64,000 nt of DNA from assembly GCA_029582265.1 (NCBI GenBank), contig CM055822.1, positions 44,121,973 through 44,185,972 of the forward strand, read 5' to 3'. The notes beneath the pieces are model-generated. The model was not told the origin of the DNA. It saw nothing but the letters and a program-made list of their open reading frames with translations, and did no database searches. Origin of the DNA: Zoroaster sp. YZ-2022 (Eukaryota; Echinodermata; Asteroidea; Forcipulatida; Zoroasteridae). Below, in pieces: positions 39,963 to 53,900 of the stretch (positions are counted from its first letter, which is position 1; each line of letters opens with the position of its first letter). A program made the translations under genes and the position numbers.

Positions 39963-41289
39963 TTACTCTTAAATTGATAATACAAGCTATTTTGATATTA
40001 ATAATTTGTTCACAGTAATTGTATATGTTAATACACTAATTAACATACACTAGATAAACATATGAGTGACATTTGCTATTATACTTTGATTCACTCACCC
40101 AACACCATTGGGTACACGAGTATCACAATTTCCTCAGCTATGTAGTTTACATACGGATCCGAATAATTATGAACAATACACTTTATCAAATCAGTTTGAG
40201 AATATCAATGAAAATCAATTATTGAAATTACATAGTTAGATAATCAACACACCAGATGCCTTGAACTACACTACACAACAGGACATCATTGTATACGGTA
40301 ATGACTGTCCACCCACGTAAATTATATCGAAACAACACCATACTGGTTCATGCTCCAATCCATAGTGCACAGAAAGTGATAAATGTCTCAATAATCATTT
40401 ATGCGTTACAATACAATAATAATATAAATAAATATGTAAGGTATTGTGTTTATTTAAAGTTGTTCGAATTGCCGGTATTTGTGGTGGATGGACAGTCAAT
40501 AATGATCCGTGAACGTGCATTATAAAGGGATGAACAATTAAAGAGGTTATACACTGCATTTCTCGTATCCCCACAGTATTAACAAATCATTTAAAATTAA
40601 AGAATATTAACAAATGTATATTCCTGAGAAATTCCGTCTGTTCTATCCCAAATTTTAAAGTTTTCAATATCTTCAAAGATTCACCAAGTCCTTCACATTT
40701 CACGTACCAAACTAAATTACTGTCAAATTACTGATCTCCTGATGCTACCACTTAGGAAGCAAACAAACATTGAATCACACAAAATACAATAAACAACATG
40801 GCTTTAGGTACACTTTGAGATTTAAAAACAATATTAAAATCAAAAATATTAAAAGTTAATACTACACAGTTTGAGGGAATCTCCTAGGCCATAAACTAAT
40901 AAATGTTTTCTTAGTGAATTAATAAATAAACATCTGCTGGTAGCACTTCCCATAATCTTGGAAATCTATTAAAAAGAGAATGATGAGCAGCATTGGACCT
41001 TACCATTTTGATGACAAAACTTAACTTTAGTGTGTCCACGATTAACAGCAATAAGATCACTAGGAATGTCAAATTTGTTATATAAACATTTAATAACAAA
41101 CACAATTGAAAGGAAATGAATTTTGTTGTTTAAAAAGGGAAGACCCAACTTGGCACACCTGTCAAATACTCAATTTCATTGTCAGAATTAATTAATGCCC
41201 TTCTCGGCAGGCTTATACAAAAACGGGTGAAACGTCTCTGTACCTTCTCGAGCGTTTCCTGCTGTGTAGTAAGGACAGCTAACTGAGCG
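39963..41289. other. Non-coding host DNA
   Basis: AT-rich, no supported gene. Confidence 0.3.
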
Positions 41290-41551
41290 ATAACGTCAAA
41301 TAAGAATTGTTGGGTCCCTAGTTTTAGCTACTCTACCAATAAATCCATTTAGCCTAGTGGCTTTGAAAGTAACAGTGTTAATATGGGTTTTCCAGCTTAA
41401 GTCCCTAGAAATAATAACACCAAGGTATTTGTAGTTATCAACATTTTCCAAAGTGTAATCACTAATATTATACAGTGGTTTAGCAGGATTTCTAGAATGG
41501 GTCACAGTCATTAGCTTACATTTATTTGGGTTTAAAGCCATACAGTTTAAA

Positions 41552-42535
41552 CTAGAGATTCAGAGTTTGTCTTGACACAAACTCTAGGTGTTCGGGAGGG
41601 TGTAAAGGTCAAATTGGGGTCAACTTTGTTTAAATATTGTGTGACAATTAACGATCTGTACAATGGTGCAAAGATTGTGAATTTACATGTACGTCTTGTG
41701 GAAGATTTTGTTTTAAATATTCAACTTTCACTTCCGGTTTGGACAGGAAGTAAAGGTCAAATTGGGGTAACCTTTGTGTAAAATTGTTTTGACAATTAAC
41801 AATCTGTACAATGGTGCAAAGATTGTGAATTTACCTCTTGTGGTTGTTGAGATATGATTTTTTTAAATATTAAACTTTGACTTCCGGTTTGGACAGGAAG
41901 TAAGGTCAAATTGGGGTCACCTTTGTGTAAATATGTTTTGACAATTAACGATCTGTACAATAGTACAACAATTGTGACTTTACCTCTTGTGGTTGTTGAG
42001 ATATGATTTTTTTTTAATATTAAACTTTGACTTCCGGTTTGGACAGGGAGTAAGGTCAAATTGGGGTAAACTTTTTGTAAATATTTTTTGACAATTAACG
42101 ATCTGTACAATGGTACAAAAATTGTGAATTTACCTCTTGTGGTTGTTGAGATATGATTTGTTTAAATATTAAACTTTGACTTCCGGTTTGGACAGGAAGT
42201 AAGGTCAAATTGGGGTCACCTTTGTGTAAATATTTTTTGACAATTAACGATCTGTACAATAGTACAACAATTGTGACTACCTCTTGTGGTTATTGAGATA
42301 TGATTTGTTTAATATTAAACTTTGACTTCCGGTTTGGACAGGAAGTAAGGTCAAATTGGGGTCACTCACAACTCATTTTTCATCTACTTGTTAAGTTCTA
42401 AGTACATGCCAAGTTTGAAGTTCATGTGAAGTTTGCAAGTATGTGTTTGTTACCGGACAGTCTTGGGAAGAAGAAGAAGTAAAAAAAAAATATATACAAA
42501 AACAATAGGTGTTTCGGGCACATACCCGAACACCT
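41552..42535 (-). mobile_element. Helentron-like tandem-repeat element, copy 2
   Basis: In minus orientation it begins with the palindrome AGGTGTTCGGG...CCCGAAACACCT (42,535-42,508), has TTCTTCTTC, five to six 149-bp units and ends CCCGAACACCT, hairpin AGAGTTTGT-GTCAAG-ACAAACTCT and CTAG (41,552-41,555). Arms and hairpin have a different sequence from copy 1 but the same layout. Confidence 0.7.
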
Positions 42536-44048
42536 AATTACACCAGGTGTTTATGCGCTGCAGATCATTCTGGAGTGCCACTTCATCATCTTGAGTTTTA
42601 ATGACTCTATACAAAACAGTGTCATGTGCATATTGATGAAGATTCGACTAAACACAAAATGGCAAATCAAACGTAAAAATGTTGAAAAGTAAAGGTCCAA
42701 GAATAGATCATTGTGTCACACCAGAATGAACTGCATAAAAAGTTTAGCTAATGGCTGGGCTAAACTATCACAAGTTGGAGATATGTCATCAGGACCACAA
42801 GATTTATGCATGTTACGTTCAGAAAGGAGTTGTTTAACTTCACTCGGAGTTGTTGAAAAGTTACAAAAACGAAAATCAGTTATAATGTGATCACATGAGA
42901 TATCAATGATATTGTTAGAGTTACTACTAAGATTTCTCTGGAAAATAAGGTTGAAATTCTGAGCAATATTGACCGGATCATTAATAACGCCATTTTAAGT
43001 TTGAAAACTTGTAATTGTACGCTTTCGACGCTGGGTACTAACAAACGACCAGAACTTTTTAGGATTAGATGAACAATTCATGGCCATGTCATTGATATAC
43101 TATAACACGATTGTCTAACTAAATATTTGACCTCATTCCGAAGCTTTTAAATTATGATTAGCCTTGTTACGGATTGCTCCTTTGAAAGCCTTGTTTTTCT
43201 TTTTAGACAAAATAATGATATCCGCAGAAATCAAAGGATGTTTCTTTCTACCTTTACATTTGGCAATAGGAACAATATCTTTCACAGCAGCAAATAATAT
43301 GTTTTTAAAATAATCCCATACCACATCAATGTCGTCTGAAGAAAATAAACACCATTATAATCACTGTTACCAAGACCAGAATGTTGGGTAACATTTGAAA
43401 ATAAGTCAGGTTTGTTGGTAAATAACAAATCTATAACTGAGCCAGAATCGGTAGGTGAATTTCCATCACGAGTGGTGAATGTAACTAACTAACCAAATTG
43501 AGAATATCAGAAATATTATGGAGACGTTGTACTGAGGATGATTGTATACGGGAGTTATTTGATGACACTTTAAAATCTATGTTGAAATCACCAAGTATAG
43601 CAATGGCAACGTACTGTTGGTAAAATGCCAATATATTTTCAAGAACCGATTGATAATCCTCAAAAAATTTAACAGTGGCACTCGGAGGCCTATACAAGCA
43701 TCCCAACGTCGTTACCATGTTTAGTATGTATTTCAATCATAATTAATTCGATCTGTTACGATCTTTTCTGAAAATAGCATAATTAATTACAGTTAGAAGT
43801 GAGTTCTCCATCATGTCTTGAGTTGTCCAGCCAAGATTCCCGTGCTAAAAGCTAAGTCAAGCTTGTAGACGTCTAGTTCAGTTTGAAAGAGAACTAACTT
43901 GTTGACGATACTTCTTGCATTGAACAGAACTGCGCTAATAGTAGACTTGGATAAAAATCCCAAAGCTGTCTGAGATAATGGCGATGGTTGAGATATTGGT
44001 CGACATTGGGTAGGCTGGGAAGATGATGGTGGTAAGATTAATTGTAGA

Positions 44049-44084
44049 TGGACCAGGATTACTTTCAATATCACCACAGACATC
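44049..44084 (-). other. 2A ribosome-skipping motif in LINE
   Basis: Encodes DVCGDIESNPGP, an exact match to the 2A consensus D(V/I)ExNPGP, near the N-terminus of the LINE product. 2A motifs at this place are known from CR1-type LINEs of sea urchins and other marine invertebrates and would separate the N-terminal peptide from the rest during translation. Confidence 0.8.
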
Positions 44085-44290
44085 CAATACAATGTTAAAT
44101 GAAGCAACACAGTTGGAATAATAACTGATTGGGGCATGTCCAAACTTACAGTTTCTTGGAGGTCTTGGTTTGTACTTGTATATTGTCATCCATGATGAAT
44201 TAAAGAAGCCACACAAGAGTGCTTGGTCAGAACATGGGTTTGATGGATTGTGTAGTACAATAGCAGGCATCAAGGTGACCAGTCAAGCGT

Positions 44291-45398
44291 GTTAGATTCA
44301 TGCGTCCTTCTTGAAGAAAAAACTGAGAAAGCTCATGAGCTGGAAATCTGCTGAGATTTCCTTTCCATGATGAGAAGAGGCTTCACAAACTACACCAAAG
44401 TAATCAGTGGGTAAAACTCTACAAAATGAGATTCTCACTGTATAAGTTGATGATGGCAGCAATGATGATGGCAGTTGTCAGGTCTAGATATAAACTTGTG
44501 GTCCAGACACCTTTAATCTAAGGTGAATTACGTTTATGTCAGTTTGTGTAACCGACAATTTTAGTATAATTACGTTTTGATGATTATAGCCCAAATACAT
44601 ACATGTATTAAAACACTGGAACTGTACTGATTTTATACAAGTGTCATTTCATGGCACCGGTGTCCCTTCAGGGCCACCACAAGTCCCCTTGTTCAGTGGA
44701 GCATCTGATACATTAGTTCCTTATTATTATTAGTTCCAACTAGTCACACCATTACACTAGACTCAGGCAGTGTTTCCATAGTAACATGAGTTCCGGCCAT
44801 AAACATTCTTGGTGTTACTAATAGTTGTATAGGCCAGATATTAGTTTTTTTATGGATAGCAATCCTATAGATAATGTGACCAATGACATCACATATCTAC
44901 AAAATAGCCCCAAAGGTCAAACTGCGCCAGGTTCAATATGTACACTGGTCTATGAAACTAAACCATAAAATCTGATATTTGAGACGTCAGCAAAAAAAAT
45001 ACCACTTAAGTTGATGTATTTCTAATTAGGCACCATCATTACATCTTAAACAGGACAAGTTAATTGGACTGACATGTATTAATGTCGGAAATTATTACTT
45101 ATAAATATTTTGGACGGGATATAATAAATGACACAAAATCGTTTGAAGGACTTTTGTGTACTGTCAATGTAGGATATTTATATAAGCGACAGTCCCTTTA
45201 AATTTCTAGAACTTTCTGTCAGTAATTAAAGCTTATATGAAGATGTTTGTTGAACTTTCGTTCAAGAATAAAACGTGCGTAGAGAAGTTAATGTAACTTT
45301 CTTTAAGTGATGAATGTATAAAAATATAGGTTTTCTAAGAAAGCTTAATTTTACACGTAAGTGAAGATTTTGCTAGGATTATTTTTTGATAAAAAATG
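44291..45398. other. Non-coding host DNA
   Basis: No supported gene or clear repeat. Confidence 0.3.
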
Positions 45399-46203
45399 CC
45401 GGCCAGAAAAGAGAAGACTGCCGTTGGGAGGTGTAAGCCACGTGAAGTTGTAAGCCACTTCAATTGTCATTTTGATAAGTTACGATATTAAGCTTGTTTT
45501 AAAATACGGTAATAATCGTGTGAACTTGATAACGTTGTGTTAATTCAACCATTTGAATATCATAATTGTTAAAAATAACGAGTGTAAGCACGTTTGAGTT
45601 CTTTGTTGCGTCGAGAAATTTCTGGAGTGCGTGGAAATCGCAAATTATATCGCTATGGGAGTTGCTGGCCGTAACAGAATTCCCAGTAATTAAAATAATC
45701 TCACCAAAATCGGGGTTTCTACAACATTTATTTGGCTGTCAATAATTAATGGCAGAAATTACTCTTGTCGCGGAAATCACCATGACAACATAAATCCTGG
45801 CTGTGTGAAATACAGTGAACCGCACACCCATGGCAATTCTTTACTACAGACAACACATTGCATCCTGGCTCTGTGAAATACTCAAACCCACACACTCATG
45901 TTCTATCCACGTACCAGAACAAAATGAACAATATTGCGTTTATTCACATTTGTTACTGCCAGCAATTCCCACAGCGATAGAATTTACGACTTCCATGAGC
46001 TCCAGAAATTTATAGATGCAACAAAGAACTCAAACAAGGTTACACTCGATATTTGTAACAACAATTATCCAAGTGAACACACATTAATTAAGTTTACATA
46101 TATACAATTATCAAGCTTTATACATTCATCGTAAATAATCTAAATTACAATTAAAGTGGCTTACACTTTCCACCGGCAGTCCTTTCTTTTCTGGCCGGCT
46201 GTT
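45399..46203. mobile_element. 800-bp element with 45-bp inverted ends
   Basis: The left end GCCGGCCAGAAAAGAGAAG continues to GTGTAAGCCAC (45,445); the right end GTGGCTTACAC continues to TTTTCTGGCCGGC (46,201). They are inverted copies with some mismatches. No transposase is visible, and the family is unknown. Confidence 0.6.
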
Positions 46204-47073
46204 TTCAAGCACTCATGCTGTCTACTCGAAACTGCTCAGTCTGATTATTGACTGGCTTGGTTACTTCAACTGGCGATTGTCCAGTTCAAAAACTTCAATA
46301 AAAAGAGTCTCTTCGTAGACTTCTGTATTATTCACATCTTTACTTGAAAACTCACTGTCGGAAAGAAAATGTCCAACTGTCTGACATCGATAACACGTAT
46401 TTTTTAATACCACCATGGATTTTGAGCTCGTGATTTTGAGGAGAGATGGGCCTGGGAAATTGTTAGGACTGGCCAACGTTTAGGGGCGGTCATTGGAATC
46501 ATCCTTCATTATTTACACCACTGGTGGCTCAAATCATTGAGGATAGTTTGTTTTATCCCACGGCCTAATAATCCATCTATTTTTTTGTTAAGATTTAGCC
46601 ATATTTTTGCATAGATTTCCAGCCGTTCATAATAATGAAGACAAACCCCTGTCCAATTAGATAAGAATACTCTATAATCTCCATGAATATATATGTTTTT
46701 TAATGTATTACATTGCATCACAAAGTATCTAGAAAACTATAACACTTCTTGGGCTCTCAGGAGGGCCCCAGACCCCACGATTGTGGATTCATACTGTGCT
46801 CTCGCCTGATTCCATTCCTCAATGTTCACGGTGGATTTTAGCAAAATGTTTTTCCACGTATGCTCATGCTCATGTTTATTTTGGAGACTTTCTGGTCCTA
46901 ATAAAAAAAATTGTGGTCAAGATCAAGAAATCATTTTCCAAAATCAATCAATATTGTAGATGCCCTTATAATGCATAGACTAATTATGGGCGAATGGCAT
47001 GGCATTTTGTGCATTGGAACATTTGTGTCCCTTCGTACATCACACTCAACCAATTTGTATTGCAAAAGGGCAA
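46204..47073. other. Non-coding host DNA
   Basis: No supported gene. Confidence 0.3.
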
Positions 47074-47660
47074 CTTTAACAGACTGACTAGATGATATCC
47101 TTATAGTGTTTTGTTGTATCATATGATGGATAGTGTTAAAATTCAATATTGATATCTCTTTTATTGTAAGATTTATTTGTTTATCAATTGACGTAATGGT
47201 TGCCCTTGGCAACTGGCTCGCTTATAGCATTTTGATTATACCATAATGATTTATATCGACAGATGAATGGATTGTTTTATTACTGGCATAGTAATCAAGC
47301 AATGCAATAAATAATCAGGCAATTAATATTATTCAGTCCAATAAGAAAAATGTATATCATGTACACGTATTCTGATTGTTGTATATTGTGTAAGGCTTAA
47401 TGTAGATGAGAAGAGGCCAAATTAATAATATTCAGTCAAACTGACTAGATGATGTCCTTATAGTGTTTTGTTGTATCATATGATTGATACTGTTAAAATT
47501 CAATCTCGATGTCTTTTTTTATTGTAAGGTTTATTTGTTTATCAATTGACGTAATGGTTGCCCTTGGTAACTGGCTCACTTAAACCATTTTGATTGTATA
47601 AAATGATTAATATCACAAGTTTAATGGATTTTTTTTATTACTGGCAAAGTAATCATGCAA
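47074..47660. repeat. Tandem duplication of about 225 bp
   Basis: 47,074-47,305 and 47,437-47,660 share GACTGACTAGATGAT, CCTTATAGTGTTTTGTTGTA and ACGTAATGGTTGCCCTTGG, at about 85-90 percent identity by eye, with a period of 363 bp. Confidence 0.7.
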
Positions 47661-47708
47661 TGCTAGCGTTCCAAGAAGCTCTATTATTGGAATTAATATT
47701 TACATTCG

Positions 47709-49847
47709 TACTGTCCGGTAACAAACACATACTTGCAAACTTCACATGAACTTTAAACTTGGCATGTACTTAGAACTTAACAAGTAGATGAAACACGAGT
47801 TGTGAGTGACCCCAATTTGAAATTACTTCCTGTCTAAACTGGAAGTCAAGGTTTGACATTTAAAAAAATCATATCTCAACAACCACAAGAGGTAAATTCA
47901 AAATTTGTGTACCATTGTCTAGATCGTTAATTGTCAAAAAATATTTACAAAAAGATGACCCCAATTTGACCTTACTTCCTGTCCAAACCGGTAGTCAAAG
48001 TTTAATATTTAAAAAAATTATATCTCAACAACCACAATAGGTAAATTCACATTTTTTGTATCATTGTACAGATCGTTAATTGTCAAAAAATATTTACAAA
48101 AGGTGACCTTAATTTGACCTTACTTCCTGTCCAAACCGGAAGTCAAAGTTTAATATTAAAAAAAAGCATATCTCAACAACCGCAAGAGGTAAATTCACAT
48201 TTTTGCCCCATTGTATAGATTGTTAATTGTCGAAAAATATTTACACAAAGGTGACCCCAATTTGACCTTACTTCCTGTCCAAACCGGAAGTCAAAGTTTA
48301 ATATTTAAACAAATCATATTTCAACAACCACAAAAGGTAAATTCACAATTTTTATACCATTGTACAGATCGCTAATTGTCAAAAGATAATTACAAAAAGG
48401 TGACCCCAATTTGACCTTACTTCCTGTCCAAACCGGAAGTCAAAATTTAATATTTAAAAAAATCATATCTCAACAACCACAAGAGGTAAATTCACATTTT
48501 TGCACCATTGTATAGATTGTTAATTGTCAAAAAATATTTACACAAAGGTGACCCCAATTTGACCTTACTTCTTGTCCAAACCGGAAGTCAAAGTTTAATA
48601 TTTAAAAAAATCATATCTCAACAACCACAAGAGGTAAATTCAAAATTGTTATACCATTGTAGAGATCGGTAATTGTCAAAAGCTATTTACACAAAGGTGA
48701 CCCCAATTTGACCTTACTTCCTGTCCAAACCGGAAGTCAAAGTTTAATATTTAAAAAAATCATATCTCAACAACCACAAGAGGTAAATTCACAATGTTTG
48801 TGCCATTGTACACATCGTTAATTGTCAAAAAATATTTACAAAAAGATGACCCCAATTTGACCTTGCTTCCTGTCCAAACCGGAAGTCAAAATGTAATATT
48901 TAAAAAAATCATATCTCAACAACCACAAGAGGTAAATTCACAATGTTTATGCCATTGTACAGATCGTTAATTGTCAAAAAATATTTACAAAAAGATGACC
49001 CCAATTTGACCTTGCTTCCTGTCCAAACCGGAAGTCAAAGTTTAATATTTAAACAAATCATATCTCAACAACCATAAGAGGTAAATTCACATTTTTGCAC
49101 CATTGTATAGATTGTTAATTGTCAACAAATATTTACACAAAGGTGACCCCAATTTGACCTTACTTCCTGTCCAAACCGGAAGTCAAATTTTAACATTTAA
49201 AAAAATCATATCTCAACAACCACAAAGGTAAATTCACAATTTTTGTACCATTGTACAGATCGTTAATTGTCAAAAATTATTTACAAAAAGGTGACCCCAA
49301 TTTGACCTTACTTCCTGTCCAAACCGGAAGTAAAAGTTTAATATTTAAAAAAATCGTATCTCAACAACCACAACAGGTAAATTGACATTTTTTCACTATT
49401 GTATAGATTGTTAATTGTCAAAAAATATTTACACAAAGGTGACCATTGTACAAACCGTTAATTGTCAAAAAATATTTACAAAAAGGTGACCCCAATTTGA
49501 CCTTACTTCCTGTCCAAACCAGAAGTCAAAGTTTAATATTTAAAAAAATCATATCTCAACAACCACAAGAGGTAAATTGACATATTTTGCACCATTGTAT
49601 AGATTGTTAATTGTCGAAAAATATGTACACAAAGGTGACCCCAATTTGACCTTTATTTGTCAAAACAATTTTACAAAAAGGTGACCCCAATTTGACCTTA
49701 CTTCCTGTCTAAACCGGAAGTCAGAGTTTAATATTTAAAAAAATAATGATGCAAAGTTTCTTTTAAAACAATTCTGACGTCATCATCACTGCCCTGACAA
49801 AACTCGAACACCTATGTGTTTGTAATATCACAAACACTGCCGTCTAG
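47709..49847 (+). mobile_element. Helentron-like tandem-repeat element, copy 3
   Basis: It starts within the unique 5' segment (CTGTCCGGTAACAAACACAT), so the 5' palindrome is missing. About fourteen 149-bp units follow, some shortened. The 3' end is the same as copy 1: CTCGAACACCT, hairpin GTGTTTGT/ACAAACAC and CTAG at 49,844-49,847. An ATTACT microsatellite follows directly. Confidence 0.7.
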
Positions 49848-49952
49848 TTACTATTACTATTACTATTACTATTACTATTACTATTACTATTACTATTACT
49901 ATTACTATTACTATTACTATTACTATTACTATTACTATTACTATTACTATTA
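49848..49952. repeat. (ATTACT)n microsatellite
   Basis: About seventeen units, immediately after the CTAG end of the Helentron-like copy. Confidence 0.9.
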
Positions 49953-50377
49953 TTAAGAATATATGTAAATGATACCAGCATCATGAAAATTGTTCCATGT
50001 GTTTCTGAGCAAAGTGCAAAAGTTCATACAACTGCATGGTCCATTGATGCAAAGTGTTTATCCCCATAGTATGCGTAAGTCTTTATCTTAAAAAAGGTTG
50101 TAAATAAAAATTTATTTGCAGATTTTATTTCCAAAAATGACAACCTCAGGCAGAATTATTTATTTCTCATAATGTTTGATACCGTAATCAATATTACACC
50201 AGATATGCTTTCCGAACTGAAACATTTTCTTTCCTTTGCCAATAGTGTACAAGGGTTGGATATGTTACAGTGTACAGCATTTTCCTGTTAAATTATTTCA
50301 TACAGCATCTGATCCATGTCACATTCATAAGCTATTCTGTGCATCTCAAAGTCAAATTTATTATGTTAATAATGATT

Positions 50378-50912
50378 ATGGTCGAGCGGTCTAGCGCACC
50401 GAACTCAAGTTCTGGTGTTGCCAGCAGCAGGGTGTGGGTTCGAGCCCCGGTCGTGACACTTGTGTCCTTGAGCAAGGTACTTAACCATAATTGCTTCGTC
50501 CTTCGGATGGGACGTAAAGCCGTAGGTCCCGTGTGTTGTATAATGCACGTAAAGTGGATTGTCGTGCGGTCTAGTGCACTGAACTCAAGTTCTGGTGTTG
50601 CCAGCAGCAGAGTGTGGGTTCGAGCCCCGGCCGTGACACCTGTGTCCTTGAGCAAGACACTTAACCATAATTGCTTCTCTCCACCCAGGGGTTAAATGGG
50701 TACCTGTGAAGGCAGAGATGGTTTGCTCTATATGCGCTAGAAATGGCAGCAATTGAGCTGTATACTCCCCAGGGAGCTGAGATTGTTTCAGGAATGATTT
50801 ATGAGCCTTATGAGCCTTATGAGCAGGGATAATAATATAATGCGCCTTGAGCGCCACTTAGTTGGTGGATACGTGCGCTATATAAATCTATACATTATTA
50901 TTATTATTATTA
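50378..50912 (+). mobile_element. tRNA-derived SINE, two heads in tandem
   Basis: Two tRNA-like heads (50,380-50,455 and 50,562-50,636) each with an A-box-like GTCGxGCGGTCTAG and B box GGTTCGAGCCCC. They are followed by CTTGAGCAAGxxACTTAACC, CACCCAGGGGTTAAATGGGT, and the tail GCGCCTTGAGCGCC...GTGCGCTATATAAATC with a terminal (TTA)n. The first head is part of a truncated copy. This tail type is widespread in marine deuterostomes. The open frames on both strands here are by-products. Confidence 0.8.
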
Positions 50913-53900
50913 ATAGAGGGTCTATTTCATGATCAATGTGTTAAAGCTTACAGGATTGATATCAACTATTCTATCCCGATTGGGAGATTCTGTTATCCTG
51001 ATTGAAACCATATTCTCCCAATGAGGATACAAATAGACCCAAACCGTGAAATCCTGTGATGACAACCACACCTTCTCTTGTATTGTTATGTATCATCATC
51101 ATTCATGTGTTAACTACTGGCTCTTCTAAGACTTATTTACACAAATGAAGAAGGGAGGATCTAGGACACTGGACACTATACCGGGGGAGGGGAATGGAGA
51201 ATTGAAATGGCCATATTTGGAATTAAAAAGAGCACCAGTGGCGGAAGTTGGGACAGGCTTGATTTTATCCCCCACTTTTGAAGCAATTTTTTTATGATTC
51301 TCTCTACAAAATTTCCCCACCATTATTCCAAAATGGTTTGAAATTTAATAATAATGTGTTTAATGTGTTGTTCCTTGAATAAATGTTTCAAACCTAAATT
51401 ATTGTTTTCGTTTTAATTTGTTATTTGTGATCCGACCGTACAAAATGAGTTCGAAGTCGCAAATGCCTGTATTGAGATACGGACACATAAACACGAGTCA
51501 TGCCTGTGTGTGGTCGAATAATCATGTTTTCTTTTGGTGTTTTTTCGAAAGAAATGAGTAGAAAACATGTTAATAAATCTACCCAACTAAAACATTCCCC
51601 AAAATAAAATTGGAAAATTTTCAAAATCCTGATTTTCTTTACCATGTTGAATCAAGAATGTTCCAAAATAACTTAGCAAAGGATCGTTTTGTCCCCTTTT
51701 TGGCCCGAGAATGCCCGGTCCTTGCTCTATGTTTGCAGACACCTAGTTGCTATGGAAGAATCATATAAAATAAAACCAGAAATCAAGCCCAGATTTAAAC
51801 GTGCGATATTCCCGTTTTTATTTATTTCTTTTATTTTTTATTTATTTATTTTTCTGACAGTGCAGGCCAAGGTACATGTGTTTTATGGTCTAACTCCGTA
51901 ATTTTTTTATCACATTTTTGTTTAGTCAAGCCCAGATACACACCGCCTTTGTCGCGCGAAATTGGGCGACAAAAAACGCCCCTCAACATTTCATTGTTTT
52001 ACATACATGGTTGGAAAGATCTTTCAAAAGTAGAATATAAATTGTCCACACAAGTACCCCTGAAAAATGCGTCGTTTTTCTGTTATTGTACAAAAACCAA
52101 TGTCATGTGACTTTCGTGAACCAAAATTTGTCCAGAAAACTCACGAGGACAAAAGTTATAGTCGCACTTTCAGACGTTTAAAAAGTTTATTACTGAACCA
52201 AATTCAAGAATAATTATTTTTTATAGTTTATGGATACATGACAAAAGTGAAATGATTTTGAAACAATGGGTGAAAATTGTCAAAATCGACAACAAGACGA
52301 AAAAGTCTTGGCACTTTCCCGAGACACCGAGAACCAAACCAAGACTGTACCAGTACAGCCATGTGCGCCAGCGCGGCAAAGCGCCCGAGGCGTGAGCCTG
52401 CTGGTTAGGCCATAAATATATGAACACTTTTTGCGTGGAAGCGTAAAGGAGGGTCTCGACCACTTTGGTGCTTTTCATGTCGGGTATTTTTAATTATGAT
52501 ACTGCCAGCGAGTTTAGTTTTGGAAACAACAATATCGTATTTATTTGGAACATCGTCACTGCCCCTTCATCATATCAACGCCAATAAAAAGTGACAAAAA
52601 CTGTTCAGTTTGGAAGGCCAGAACGCTAGATTTCGACCGAGCGGGCTGGGCGAAGAAAGGCTCACCGTCTACTGCAAAACGGCGCATGCCTGGCGACCAC
52701 TGACGGGCCAGCCAAACTCAAATGATGGCAAGCACTCAGGGATTTGATTGTTGAACGTGATGATGACCATGATGATACTATGAATAATGTCGCATTTGTA
52801 GGATTATTGTTGGACAGGTAAGAGTAATAAAAGAGAAATATTGTTTGATAATAATTATAATACTCGTAGGGCTTTTTGTGTGGCTGTAGGCTATGCTGAA
52901 CTCTTATGATGAATGTCTGTTAGCCATCACTTTATTTGTGATAGTTCCTGCAGCCAAGGCCCAATGATACTGTGATGATGTTTACAATGCAGACATGATA
53001 ATTATGAATATGAGATATAGTTTAGAAAGCAGAACAATTTCCAGTGAATTAGTTGTAATTTCCACCATCGATGCCCAGGTATTTTATGGTGAAGATGGTC
53101 AAAAGGGGTCATGGTGAAAATTCAAACATAGACTGGAGGAAATAGCATCAGTTACCATTATTCCCCTAGAGTACGAGTACGAGTACGAGTAATATTTAAA
53201 TGGATTTTTAATATACACCATGTCCGCCATCATATCCACCATTATTTCATTAACTGTTATGTTTTGTTTTATAGGTATGAGAAAACATCACTGCCAGTAT
53301 TTTTACTTGCATCAACACCATGTAGAGTTCAGCCTGATTCCATTTTCAGTATTCACAGCTACAAAGCATTGCCAAGGTAGAGTAAATCTTGGATTGATTC
53401 GGATATGTTTTTTATACCATAATTTGTGTGTATGTATAGAAAACTTAGTGGATGTAAATATTTGTTTTTCTATCAAACAAAATCAGATTTACAGAAACAA
53501 TTTCTCATTCAGAAAAAAATGAAGTTGTGCATTTAGGTTTTCCCCCTAGTGCAATGCTTAATGTTAACTTGTCCATATTAAAGGGACAATATCACGATCA
53601 GAGCAGACTTTCAACAGGGGATGGAATTGGTGTCCTAGTTTAAGATGAACACAGTGACTGAAACTTACTGGCTCTTTATGCAGCAGCAATGATAATATGA
53701 CCTTATCATGTGGGATATTATTTTCAGTCACAGAGATAATCTAAAACTAGCACTCCGATTCCATGCCCTGTTGATCGTGACCGTTGTCCTCTTAAAGGGA
53801 AAGAACAACATTGGTTATAATTTGAAGTGTGTGTGTACTGTAGCACTATTAGTCAAAGTAGCTTTACATGTGTTATTCATGGCTGGCTATTGTGTTATTT

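Larger units (their letters stand above)
41290..44290 (-). mobile_element. CR1-like LINE, decayed, with 2A motif
   Basis: Read on the minus strand from 44,273: an N-terminal part with CGDIESNPGP (2A), an AP endonuclease (FNARSIVNKL, then ILGDFNIDF at about 43,600), a linker (KKHPLISADIIILSKKKNKAF), then RT motifs: CGPDDISP near 42,800, QSILGPLLFNIF near 42,690 and YAHDTVL near 42,625, where the catalytic YADD has become YAHD. The RT end follows at 41,541 (MALNPNKCKLMTV, YKYLGVIISRDLSW). Many frame changes and stops. A Helentron-like copy (41,552-42,535) is inserted between the YAHD block and MALNP. Confidence 0.8.

Noticed and set aside
50270..50857. Proteins of 90-141 codons on both strands
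   Set aside because: They are translations of the tRNA-derived SINE.
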